From the NCBI GenBank assembly GCA_943323675.2, contig CALPIR020000125.1, positions 1 to 6,792 on the forward strand: a stretch of 6,792 nt of DNA. Direction: 5' to 3'. Made by a program: the position numbers and the translations under genes. This DNA is from Chitinophaga pinensis (lineage in GTDB: Bacteria; Bacteroidota; Bacteroidia; UKL13-3). Under the pieces are notes generated by a model. It was not told the origin of the DNA, made no database searches, and worked only from the letters and a program-made list of their open reading frames with translations. Position 1 is the first letter of the stretch; each line of letters begins with the position of its first letter. Shown in pieces: positions 1 through 6,790 of the stretch.

Positions 1-482
1 GAAAGCACAGTAGAGTAATGGTCACTTACGTTCATTACAATTCCCACAATTCCGTTTTCACTAATTACACCCATCTCCCTTTCTATACCATGTAATCTGC
101 CACGGTTTAAAGTAATGTAATTATTACGTTTGGTTACTGAATTGTTTACTACTTGTGCCGATATATAATCGTATTGCTGTTTATAAACTGTATCGTTTAT
201 ACTACTTGTGCTAACGTTATTTTGGTAGTAGGAAGTAATTTGTTGGGAACGCAATCGCGCATTTTCTAACTGTAAGCTATCATTAACTCTTCGTAAATTA
301 AAATACTCGTGGGTGTTACTTACCCCATTGTAAAAGTTTCCTGCTACGCCATTGGTATAATTCAGAAAACTTGCCTTTTGATAATTATTAAATCGAAATA
401 AGATTATAAACGCAACAATCTCCAATACAAAGAAGATGAAAAATACATGATACCTGTATATGAAAAAGATAAGATTGCGCAT
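1..482 (-). CDS. mreC: Rod shape-determining protein MreC, N-terminal part (cut by window edge)
   Basis: MreC is a bitopic inner-membrane protein whose periplasmic beta-domain links cytoplasmic MreB filaments to the elongation peptidoglycan synthases. The minus frame is open from ATG at 482 to base 1, giving 160 complete codons plus two bases. Visible parts are a short N-terminus, one transmembrane anchor at about residues 11-29, the Bacteroidota-typical FRFNNYQ just after it (29-35), a likely coiled coil at about 60-85 (NLRRVNDSLQLENARLRSQ), and the start of the beta-domain: ISAQVVNNSV (107-116), NNYITLNRG (120-128), MGVISENGIVGIV (137-149). Family members are usually near 270-290 aa, so a little over half is present. 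The start is fixed by an in-frame TAG immediately before the ATG. It lies 103 bp downstream of mreB on the same strand, the classic mreBC order; mreD would be expected beyond the window. Identification is confident from these motifs and the neighbour. Confidence 0.93.
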   Translation of the reverse strand, partial: MRNLIFFIYRYHVFFIFFVLEIVAFIILFRFNNYQKASFLNYTNGVAGNFYNGVSNTHEYFNLRRVNDSLQLENARLRSQQITSYYQNNVSTSSINDTVYKQQYDYISAQVVNNSVTKRNNYITLNRGRLHGIEREMGVISENGIVGIVMNVSDHYSTVL

Positions 483-513
483 CTATATAAAAATCGAAAT
501 TATAGGTGTAGAA

Positions 514-549
514 ATTCGAAACATTATGATTATTTCTATTTGAAACATT
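514..549. repeat. Short imperfect direct repeat in the mreB-mreC gap
   Basis: ATTCGAAACATT (514-525) and ATTTGAAACATT (538-549) match at 11 of 12 positions, with starts 24 bp apart, inside the 103-bp gap between mreB and mreC. Two similarly oriented sites about two helical turns apart could be binding sites for a regulator, but the region is AT-rich and chance is a real alternative. No function is assigned. Confidence 0.3.
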
Positions 550-585
550 CAAAAACGAAGTTCTGGTTAAGTAATTTCGTATTAA

Positions 586-1608
586 TTACGTCATTAAAAA
601 TTTAAAGTTTTTCAAGTTCTTTAGGGCCATGCCTGTTCCACGAACAACTGCACGAAGTGGATCTTCAGCAACATGAACAGGTAGTTTTGTTTTGGCGGCA
701 ATACGCTTATCCAATCCGCGTAATAGAGCTCCTCCACCAGTAAGATATAAACCCGTTGAGTAAATATCAGCCGATAGTTCTGGTGGTGTTAATTCCAATG
801 CACGTAATACAGCCTCTTCTATTTTAGAAATAGATTTATCTAAAGCTGCAGCTATTTCGCTGTAGCTTACTGTAATTTGTTTTGGAATACCAGTCATTAA
901 ATCGCGACCATTAACGGCAAAATCAGGTGGTGCATTCTCTAATTCTGTTAGTGCAGCTCCTACTTCAATTTTAATACGCTCTGCAGTACGTTCACCTACT
1001 AAAAGATTATGTTGTCTGCGCATGTAATCTAAAATGTCTTCTGTAAATTCATCACCAGCAACACGAATGGATTGATCGCATACAATACCTGCCAAAGCTA
1101 TAACAGCAATTTCTGTTGTACCTCCTCCAATATCAATGATCATGTTACCCATTGGTTCAAAAACATCAATACCAATACCAATAGCCGCAGCCATTGGTTC
1201 GTGTATCAAATAAACCTCTTTGGCGCCTGCACGTTCTGCACTGTCTCTAACTGCACGTTTTTCTACTTCTGTAATGCCCGAAGGGATACAAATTACCATA
1301 CGCTGTTGAGGCTTAATTAATTTGCTTCCTTGAGGTATCATTTGAATCATCCCACGAATCATGTGTTCTGCAGCGTTAAAATCTGCAATAACACCATCTT
1401 TAAGCGGACGAATGGTTTTTATATCCTCGTGAGCCTTTCCGTGCATTTGCTGTGCCTGACTACCAACGGCAATAACATTACCTGTTTTGCGATTGATAGC
1501 AATGATTGATGGTTCATCAACAACCACCTGATCCTTATGTATTATCAAGGTATTAGCAGTACCTAGGTCGATGGCTAAATCTTGTGTTAAGAAGCTAAAA
1601 ACTCCCAT
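586..1608 (-). CDS. mreB: Rod shape-determining protein MreB
   Basis: MreB is the bacterial actin homologue. It polymerises on ATP into membrane-associated filaments that guide lateral wall synthesis together with MreC, MreD, RodA and PBP2. The 340-aa product is close to the 347 aa of E. coli MreB. Actin-fold signatures appear in order: phosphate-1 loop DLGTANT (14-20), HEPMAAAIG (136-144), phosphate-2 loop DIGGGTTE (159-166), ERIKIEVG (210-217), and adenosine-binding TGGGALLRGLD (290-300). The short N-terminal stretch MGVFSFLTQDLAIDLG suits the family, which supports the ATG at 1606-1608. The stop is TAA at 586-588. mreC follows 103 bp downstream and purH lies 148 bp upstream on the same strand, so co-transcription from purH or an internal promoter is possible. 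Nothing essential is missing. Confidence 0.97.
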   Translation of the reverse strand: MGVFSFLTQDLAIDLGTANTLIIHKDQVVVDEPSIIAINRKTGNVIAVGSQAQQMHGKAHEDIKTIRPLKDGVIADFNAAEHMIRGMIQMIPQGSKLIKPQQRMVICIPSGITEVEKRAVRDSAERAGAKEVYLIHEPMAAAIGIGIDVFEPMGNMIIDIGGGTTEIAVIALAGIVCDQSIRVAGDEFTEDILDYMRRQHNLLVGERTAERIKIEVGAALTELENAPPDFAVNGRDLMTGIPKQITVSYSEIAAALDKSISKIEEAVLRALELTPPELSADIYSTGLYLTGGGALLRGLDKRIAAKTKLPVHVAEDPLRAVVRGTGMALKNLKNFKFLMT

Positions 1609-1720
1609 ATTATGTCTAAATCGTTAAGTGCGTTTATATAGCTTGCAATATAAAAATATATTTAGCATTTCATGTGGCTTATTATCCACCTTTTTTTCAG
1701 CATGTTATTTTGAGCCAAAT

Positions 1721-1736
1721 ATGCTAAAAATAGCAT
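1721..1736 (-). repeat. Small perfect hairpin downstream of purH, with AGCAT repeats nearby
   Basis: ATGCTA-AAAA-TAGCAT is a perfect 6-bp inverted repeat with a 4-nt loop, starting about 20 nt beyond the purH stop in the purH-mreB gap. On the transcript the loop is UUUU, and the following bases (AUUUGGCUC) are not a U-tract, so it is not a textbook intrinsic terminator. AGCAT recurs at 1664-1668, 1699-1703 and 1732-1736 (steps of 35 and 33 bp), with the inverse ATGCT at 1721-1725. A regulator-binding array or an mRNA-stability hairpin is possible; the function is unknown. Confidence 0.35.
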
Positions 1737-1756
1737 GTCGTCAATACCTGCTAATT

Positions 1757-3280
1757 CTAATGTTTAAAGTGTCTTATTCCGGTAAAGTACATCGCTATTT
1801 GATGTGCGTTACAATAGTTGATACTTAATTCATCTTTAATAGAGCCACCTGGTTGTATTACAGCGTCAATACCCTCCGCCCCAGCTATCTCTACACAATC
1901 TGGAAAAGGGAAAAATGCATCACTAGCCATTACAGCTCCTTGTAAACTAAATCCGTATTCTTTTGATTTGCTTATGGCACCCTTTAAGGCATCGATACGA
2001 GATGTTTGCCCACAACCAATTCCTACCAATTGTTTATTCTTTACCAAAACTATGGTGTTACTTTTCGTGTGTTTAACAATGATATCAGCAAACAACATAT
2101 CGGAAATTTGTTGATTACTGGCTGTTTTAGTAGTTACCAACTTTAAATTTTCTACAGTTAATAACACGGTATCTTTGTCCTGTTCTACAACACCATTTAA
2201 AAGGCTTCGAAACTGCTTTCCTGCTGGGATCTTTCCTTTTTGAACCAATAATATTCTATTCTTTTTGCTTTGCAAAATTTCCAAAGCTTTACCTACAAAA
2301 CCTGGTGCGATAAGTACTTCCATAAACAATTTATCAATTTCTAATGCGGTTGCTTCATCAATAGGTTGGTTTGATGCAATAACACCACCAAATGCAGAAG
2401 TTGGATCACCTGCTAATGCATCAATATACGCTTGAGAAATACTACTACGCGTTGCAACTCCGCAAGGATTATTGTGTTTAATTATAGCAGCAGTTGGCTC
2501 ACTAAAATCACTAATTAAACTTAATGCTGCATCTACATCTAAGAGGTTATTGTATGAAAGCTCTTTACCATGAACTTGTTCAAACAATTCGTTTAAATGA
2601 CCGTAGTATACCCCCTTTTGATGAGGGTTTTCGCCATAACGTAATGTTTTAGCAGGAGCAACACTAGCTTTAAATGCAGTAGTGATCTCTTTATCAAAAT
2701 ATTGAAAAATTAACCCATCATAATGAGAAGTGGTATGAAAAGCTTTTGTAGCGAACTGCCTGCGTTGCTCAAGTGTGGTTGACCCATTTTGATTTATGAT
2801 AATATCTGAAACAACAGAAAAATCTGATTTGTTACAAACTATTAACGTGTCGTTGAAGTTTTTGGCTGCAGCACGAATCAAAGAAACCCCTCCAATATCA
2901 ATTTTTTCAATAATTGTTGATTCATCAGCAGTTGATTTAACTGTTTCTTCAAAAGGGTATAAATCAACTACCACTAAATCTAAGAATGGAATAGCAAATT
3001 CAGCTACCTCTTTTTGGTCTTGCTCATTATTTCTGCGGGCTAAAATACCTCCAAAAACCTTAGGATGAAGTGTCTTTACTCTACCACCCAAAATGCTTGG
3101 ATAACCTGTTAAGTCTTCCACACGATTCACCGGAATACCTAATTTCTCAATAAACTCTTGTGTTCCTCCAGTTGAGTAAATATTTACCCCTTGCTGGTGT
3201 AATGTTTTAGCTAAAACATCTAAGCCATCTTTATAAAATACTGAAATTAAGGCGTTGGTGATTTTGCAGGACTCTTGCAT
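1757..3280 (-). CDS. purH: Bifunctional AICAR formyltransferase / IMP cyclohydrolase PurH
   Basis: PurH catalyses the last two steps of de novo purine synthesis in the cytoplasm: formylation of AICAR with 10-formyl-tetrahydrofolate, then ring closure to IMP. The 507-aa product is near the E. coli length (529). The N-terminal cyclohydrolase domain (about 1-195, MGS-like) shows YSTGGT (35-40), DLTGYPSILGGRVKTLHPKV (56-75) and LYPFEETV (107-114). The transformylase domain shows RYGENPHQKG (214-223), LSYNNLLDVDAA (241-252), the catalytic Lys-His pair in IIKHNNPCGVA (K268, H269), VKHTKSN (402-408), GIGCGQTSRIDA (420-431) and SDAFFPFPD (453-461). It ends in the Bacteroidota-typical YFTGIRHFKH. The start ATG at 3278-3280 leaves the normal short lead to ALISV. 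The stop is TAG. It sits 104 bp downstream of murB and 148 bp upstream of mreB. A promoter-like string and inverted repeats precede it. No defect is seen. Confidence 0.98.
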   Translation of the reverse strand: MQESCKITNALISVFYKDGLDVLAKTLHQQGVNIYSTGGTQEFIEKLGIPVNRVEDLTGYPSILGGRVKTLHPKVFGGILARRNNEQDQKEVAEFAIPFLDLVVVDLYPFEETVKSTADESTIIEKIDIGGVSLIRAAAKNFNDTLIVCNKSDFSVVSDIIINQNGSTTLEQRRQFATKAFHTTSHYDGLIFQYFDKEITTAFKASVAPAKTLRYGENPHQKGVYYGHLNELFEQVHGKELSYNNLLDVDAALSLISDFSEPTAAIIKHNNPCGVATRSSISQAYIDALAGDPTSAFGGVIASNQPIDEATALEIDKLFMEVLIAPGFVGKALEILQSKKNRILLVQKGKIPAGKQFRSLLNGVVEQDKDTVLLTVENLKLVTTKTASNQQISDMLFADIIVKHTKSNTIVLVKNKQLVGIGCGQTSRIDALKGAISKSKEYGFSLQGAVMASDAFFPFPDCVEIAGAEGIDAVIQPGGSIKDELSINYCNAHQIAMYFTGIRHFKH

Positions 3281-3307
3281 AAATATTGGATTGATTTTTT
3301 GGAGCCG

Positions 3308-3315
3308 CGAAAGTA
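3308..3315 (-). promoter_or_regulatory. Possible purH promoter (-7-like TACTTTCG)
   Basis: Read on the minus strand, TACTTTCG followed by CGGC lies about 27 nt upstream of the purH ATG. It matches the Bacteroidota -7 consensus TAnnTTTG at five of the six fixed positions, and transcription would begin roughly 20-25 nt before the start codon. A TTTG exists further upstream, but about 29 nt away, too far for a standard -33 element. It is therefore a partial match only, inferred from position. Confidence 0.38.
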
Positions 3316-3323
3316 CATTAAGA

Positions 3324-3381
3324 AATTGGTATTTTGAGAAGCAGCAAACAGTATTTTTTAAAAAATAAATCTATACCAATT
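3324..3381 (-). repeat. Nested inverted repeats between murB and purH
   Basis: AATTGGTAT (3324-3332) and ATACCAATT (3373-3381) are perfect 9-bp inverted arms separated by 40 bp. Inside the spacer is a perfect 16-bp AT palindrome, TATTTTTTAAAAAATA (3352-3367). The outer arm at 3373 begins just past the murB stop, and the inner one lies about 10-17 bp upstream of the possible purH -7 element. The structure could mark the murB transcript end, form an mRNA fold, or bind a regulator of purH. There is no GC-rich stem followed by a U-tract, so it is not called a terminator. Confidence 0.45.
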
Positions 3382-3384
3382 CTA

Positions 3385-4401
3385 TTAAATCACATTTACC
3401 TCAGGGGTAATGGTAACGCCAAATTTTTGCTGCACGCTTGCTTGTATATCCATGGCCAATTGCCAAATCTCACTGCCAGTTGCACCACCATAATTAACCA
3501 ATACCAATGCTTGGTCTTTATGAGATCCTACATTTCCAACAACCTTTCCGCGCCAACCGGCTTGCTCAATTAACCATCCTGCAGCCACTTTAATGTTTCC
3601 CGAGCTTGCCGGATAACCAACAATTGTAGGATAATCAATTTTTAGTGCGTTAAATTGTGCTGCAGGAATCTCCGGATTTTTAAAAAAACTACCTGCATTA
3701 CCCAAAACCTTGGGATTAGGCAACTTACTTTCTCTTATATGAACCACCGCATCACTAACCTCTTTAACTGTAGGGTTGGTAATTGTTTTCTCTGCCAAAA
3801 CTTGTTGTATAGCACCATAAGAAACGTTGCAAACAGGGTGTTTGGTAAGCTTAAAAGTTACAGAAGATATAATGTATTTACCCTTCGCTTCTTGTTTAAA
3901 TATACTCTCTCTGTATCCAAATTTACAGTCGCTATTGGAAAATTTTACCATATCACCAGAAGCTATTTCAACAGCTTCCAAGCTATCAAACGTATCTTTA
4001 ATCTCTACACCATACGCGCCAATATTTTGCATTGGAGCTGCACCAACACAACCAGGTATTAAACTCAAATTTTCAACTCCACCTAACCCTTTTTCAATAC
4101 AGTATAGCACAAAATTATGCCATACCTCACCTGCCATGGCCTTTATCCAAACATGGTTCTCATTTTCAGAAACCAATTCTATTCCCTTTAAATTCATTTT
4201 AATTACCATGCCATCAAAGTCGCCAGTAAGTAAAACGTTACTTCCACCACCAAGCACCAAAATGTTTCTATCACTTAAATTAAAAGCTGCACAAAATATA
4301 CACAGTTCTTCTACCGTATTAATTACCACAAACTCCTTTGCTTTGGCATCAATACCAAATGTGTTAAACTCTTTTAGCGATATGTTCTGCTGAATGTTCA
4401 T
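3385..4401 (-). CDS. murB: UDP-N-acetylenolpyruvoylglucosamine reductase MurB (type I)
   Basis: MurB is the cytoplasmic FAD enzyme that uses NADPH to reduce UDP-GlcNAc-enolpyruvate to UDP-MurNAc, the second committed step of peptidoglycan synthesis. The 338-aa product matches the E. coli size (342). The FAD domain shows NTFGIDAKA (13-21), VLGGGSNVLL (49-58) and NLSLIPGCVGAAPMQNIGAYG (111-131). The C-terminal domain follows. Likely catalytic residues are present: R164 in YRESIF, S238 in GNAGSFFKNP (the proton donor in E. coli is the equivalent Ser229), and E334 in the final TPEVNVI. Tyr195 in VSYGAI corresponds to the substrate-loop tyrosine of type I MurB. The start ATG at 4399-4401 places the NTFG motif at the usual distance. 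The stop is TAA followed directly by TAG. It diverges from the transferase gene across 68 bp and is upstream of purH on the same strand. Confidence 0.97.
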   Translation of the reverse strand: MNIQQNISLKEFNTFGIDAKAKEFVVINTVEELCIFCAAFNLSDRNILVLGGGSNVLLTGDFDGMVIKMNLKGIELVSENENHVWIKAMAGEVWHNFVLYCIEKGLGGVENLSLIPGCVGAAPMQNIGAYGVEIKDTFDSLEAVEIASGDMVKFSNSDCKFGYRESIFKQEAKGKYIISSVTFKLTKHPVCNVSYGAIQQVLAEKTITNPTVKEVSDAVVHIRESKLPNPKVLGNAGSFFKNPEIPAAQFNALKIDYPTIVGYPASSGNIKVAAGWLIEQAGWRGKVVGNVGSHKDQALVLVNYGGATGSEIWQLAMDIQASVQQKFGVTITPEVNVI

Positions 4402-4456
4402 CTCGTTGGCAAATAAACAAAAGCCTTTTAAAATACCATGCTAAATTTTCAAATAC

Positions 4457-4464
4457 TATATTTG
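4457..4464 (+). promoter_or_regulatory. Possible promoter (-7 TATATTTG) at the transferase start
   Basis: TATATTTG matches the Bacteroidota -7 consensus TAnnTTTG at all fixed positions and ends five bases before the GTG start at 4470. If used, transcription would begin at or beside the start codon, giving a leaderless or nearly leaderless mRNA. No convincing -33 TTTG is seen at the expected distance. In AT-rich DNA the match could be chance. It sits inside the 68-bp divergent region shared with murB, so the two promoters would lie very close together or overlap. Confidence 0.35.
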
Positions 4465-4469
4465 TCAGC

Positions 4470-6347
4470 GTGAATATAAAGTTGCCGCACATCAGCTTAC
4501 TTTTAAAAAGACTGCTACTAGCCTTTGGCTTATACACTTTTTGTAGAATATTTTTTTTCATTACCTACTTTCAAATATTTTCAACACAACCCATAACTAA
4601 AATTATTTTAGCTTTTATTTCGGGTATTTGGTTTGATACATCAGCAATAGCCTATTCTTTTGGATTGGTCGTATTGATGCATATAATCCCTTTATCTGTA
4701 AGAAATGAAAAAGCTTATCAATTTGCCATAAAGTTACTGTTTATGTTGGCTGTATTTTTAGGGCTGACGTTAAACTTTATAGACATTGGATATTTTACTT
4801 TTAGTGGAAAAAGAAGTGGCTTTGAATTGCTAAAAATGCAAAGTGCACAAAATGTATCGCCATTAGTTTATTTAATTGATTATTGGTATTTGCTACTTAT
4901 ACTTATTACTATTTTAATTATCACTTGGCACATATTTCCAAAGCTTAAAATTGTAAATAATAAATCACCTAAAAGCAATAAACTAGTTGAGTTTGGTTTG
5001 ATGCTACTCATGATAGGTTTAACTTTTTTAGGCGCAAGAGGCAGCATAGGATTGAAGCCGTTAAACACTTTAGATGCGGCTAAAATTGCTGGAGCAGAGT
5101 TAATGCCATTAACATTAAATACACCATTTCAAATGTTAATGACCATTGAACAAACTGGGGTTGATGAAAAAAACTACATGTTAGAGACTGAAGCCAATAA
5201 CCTATTCAACCCAAGCCATACCAACTTAAATAAACAAGCAACACCAGGTAAAAATGTAGTGCTTATTATTTTAGAAAGTGTGGGCAAAGAGTACGTTGGT
5301 TTTTATAATAAAGGCAATGGATATACCCCATTTTTAGATTCGCTGATGCAATTAAGCGAGGTATACATGAATGCCTATGCAAACGGTAAGCGAAGTATTG
5401 AAGGTATACCCGCAATTACTGCATCAATGCCTAGTTTAATACCTGGCGATTATATTAATAGCTTTTATCAAACAAACAAATTACATAGCATTGGGTATTA
5501 CCTTGCCAATAGTGGATATCAAAATTCATTTTATCATGGTGGTAAAAACGGCACCATGAGTTTTGATAGGTTTATAGCGAATACCCAAGCTGGAACTTAT
5601 TACGGGCTTAATGAATACCCAAATAAGAAAAAAGACTTTGATGGACATTGGGGTATTCCCGATGAACCATATTTACAATACGTAGCTCATGAGTTAACAG
5701 CAAAGAAACAACCATTTTTCTCTACTGTTTTTACCCTTTCATCTCATCATCCTTATGAGGTGCCTATGAAGTATAAAAACAAATTTAAAGGTGGACCATT
5801 GCCCATACACGCTACAGTAGAATATACTGATTATGCAATAAGAAACTTTTTTGAAACAGCTAAAAAGGAGCCATGGTATGGTAATACTATTTTTGTTTTT
5901 ACGGCCGATCATAGCAGTGAGAATACGTTAGCATATTACCAAACAGCACAAGGTAAATATGCCATACCACTGTTTGTATTTGATGCAGCAAAAATGCAAA
6001 AAAAGAATGAACCATTGTTGGTTCAAGAAACTATTGATCACCTTGGAATAATGCCTTTAATATTAAATAAAGTTACAGCCACAAAAACAACGTACTTTAG
6101 CTTTGCAAGTAATGGAGCTATTCAATTTGACGGTGGCCTATATCAATTCATACAACATCCTTATGTATTAAAATTTGATGGCACCAAAAGTGTTGAATTT
6201 TATGATTTAAATAACGACAGTTTGATGCTAAATAACCTAATAGAAAACAAAACGGCACCTATACAAAAGGTGCAGGAAATAGAAAAATATTTACAGGCTG
6301 TCATTCAACAATACAACCACAAATTAATTACTAATAAAACGTATTAG
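4470..6347 (+). CDS. LtaS/MdoB-like membrane sulfatase-fold phosphotransferase
   Basis: This is an inner-membrane enzyme of the alkaline phosphatase/sulfatase superfamily, in the branch with LtaS and MdoB that moves phosphoglycerol or phosphoethanolamine groups from phospholipids. The 625-aa product has about five transmembrane helices (roughly 12-34, 44-74, 84-106, 132-154, 173-189) and then an extracytoplasmic catalytic domain from about 258. Likely active-site parts are the metal ligand E269 in VVLIILES, the nucleophile region GKRSIEG (306-312, S309 the candidate), FYHGG (354-358), HWGIPDEPY (393-401, W394 resembling the substrate-site Trp of LtaS), SSHHPY (424-429) and metal ligands D480-H481 in FTADHSS. 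The first codon is GTG. No in-frame ATG lies upstream in the murB gap, and the next ATG (residue 70) would lose the first helix; a TTG at residue 5 is an alternative. It is divergent from murB. The substrate cannot be read from sequence, and Bacteroidota are not known to make lipoteichoic acid. Confidence 0.9.
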   Translation: MNIKLPHISLLLKRLLLAFGLYTFCRIFFFITYFQIFSTQPITKIILAFISGIWFDTSAIAYSFGLVVLMHIIPLSVRNEKAYQFAIKLLFMLAVFLGLTLNFIDIGYFTFSGKRSGFELLKMQSAQNVSPLVYLIDYWYLLLILITILIITWHIFPKLKIVNNKSPKSNKLVEFGLMLLMIGLTFLGARGSIGLKPLNTLDAAKIAGAELMPLTLNTPFQMLMTIEQTGVDEKNYMLETEANNLFNPSHTNLNKQATPGKNVVLIILESVGKEYVGFYNKGNGYTPFLDSLMQLSEVYMNAYANGKRSIEGIPAITASMPSLIPGDYINSFYQTNKLHSIGYYLANSGYQNSFYHGGKNGTMSFDRFIANTQAGTYYGLNEYPNKKKDFDGHWGIPDEPYLQYVAHELTAKKQPFFSTVFTLSSHHPYEVPMKYKNKFKGGPLPIHATVEYTDYAIRNFFETAKKEPWYGNTIFVFTADHSSENTLAYYQTAQGKYAIPLFVFDAAKMQKKNEPLLVQETIDHLGIMPLILNKVTATKTTYFSFASNGAIQFDGGLYQFIQHPYVLKFDGTKSVEFYDLNNDSLMLNNLIENKTAPIQKVQEIEKYLQAVIQQYNHKLITNKTY

Positions 6348-6440
6348 TTACTTTTTGCTACGCATACGATAAAGGGCAACTACGCAAATTATAATAAGTA
6401 TTAAACTGCCTGCAAGGTCTAAAAATAAAGCTGATTTCAT
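6348..6440 (-). CDS. Putative 30-aa single-helix membrane protein, coupled to the MmcQ/YjbR gene
   Basis: This small frame starts at ATG 6438-6440 and ends at TAA 6348-6350. The product begins MKSALFLDLA, has a hydrophobic core LAGSLILIIICVVALY (about residues 9-24) and ends in the basic tail RMRSKK. By the positive-inside rule this predicts one helix with its C-terminus in the cytoplasm. Its start overlaps the stop of the upstream minus-strand gene as ATGA, the usual sign of translational coupling. Its stop abuts the last base of the convergent transferase gene, so the region would otherwise be unexplained. There is no clear Shine-Dalgarno sequence, which is normal for the phylum. I do not recognise a family, and no function is assigned. 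Tight packing and membrane-protein composition favour a real gene, but 30 codons in AT-rich DNA could be open and hydrophobic by chance. Confidence 0.6.
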   Translation of the reverse strand: MKSALFLDLAGSLILIIICVVALYRMRSKK

Positions 6441-6790
6441 CCGTTTAAAAGTTCTTTTTTAAGTTTTTGGGTAAGTCCATTTACCACTAGTTCATATGAA
6501 TGATCAATCAATTCAAACACAAGTTTATCCGTTACATCTTGATTGAACACCACCGTATTCCAATGCATTTTATTCATGTGAAAACCAGGTGTAACAGCTG
6601 AATATTGAGATCTTAATTCTAATGCATAATCGGGGTTGCATTTTAAGTTGCAACTATTGGGTTCACTAAAACTGGTTAAAGCAAACATCTTTCCCATTAC
6701 TTTATACACTAATGTATCCTCATCAAAAGGTAAGGTTTCAACACTCCCCTTTTTAGCTAAACAATAATCTCTGAATACCTCAATATTCAT
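6437..6790 (-). CDS. MmcQ/YjbR family protein
   Basis: This 117-aa cytoplasmic protein belongs to the MmcQ/YjbR family (DUF419), small alpha/beta proteins with a CyaY-like fold. They are often labelled DNA-binding, but the cellular role is not firmly established. Family features are PFDEDTLVYKVMGKMFAL (21-38), CNLKCNPDYALELR (47-60), the hallmark PGFHMNKMHWNTV (68-80) and DHSYELVVNGL (96-106). The length is typical, and MNIEVFRDYCLAKKG is a normal family N-terminus, so the ATG at 6788-6790 is accepted, although only two bases precede it in the window. The TGA stop overlaps the ATG of the 30-aa membrane frame downstream. No signal peptide or membrane segment is seen. The gene converges on the transferase gene. 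Confidence 0.92.
   Translation of the reverse strand: MNIEVFRDYCLAKKGSVETLPFDEDTLVYKVMGKMFALTSFSEPNSCNLKCNPDYALELRSQYSAVTPGFHMNKMHWNTVVFNQDVTDKLVFELIDHSYELVVNGLTQKLKKELLNG

Noticed and set aside
495..502. TAATTTCG as a possible mreC promoter on the minus strand
   Set aside because: It is a five-of-six match to the -7 consensus, with no -33 partner, a few bases from the ATG. mreC is more simply explained as co-transcribed with mreB.
1674..1697. GTGG...CCAC hairpin followed by seven T on the plus strand
   Set aside because: It resembles a weak plus-strand terminator, but no plus-strand gene lies upstream to need one, and the 4-bp stem is too short to trust.
1628..1828. Plus-strand 66-codon frame across the purH-mreB gap
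   Set aside because: It starts with GTG, has no family resemblance, and its second part is antisense to the conserved PurH C-terminus. Most likely a chance frame in AT-rich DNA.
3250..3318. Short minus-strand frame starting MYFRGSKK upstream of purH
   Set aside because: It overlaps the putative promoter and runs out of frame into the purH start. Nothing supports it beyond an ATG.
3827..4393. Plus-strand open frame of 188 codons antisense to murB
   Set aside because: It lies wholly inside murB, whose motifs and catalytic residues are intact. The translation shows no recognisable family pattern, and it reflects codon bias of the real gene.
4364..4561. Minus-strand 65-codon frame across the murB/transferase divergent gap
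   Set aside because: It is out of frame with murB, overlaps the starts of both confident genes, and shows no domain. Accepting it would occupy the shared promoter region.
6358..6386. CTACGCA direct repeat (6358-6364 and 6380-6386)
   Set aside because: Both copies fall inside the 30-aa frame and are explained by its codons. Seven bases is too short to call.
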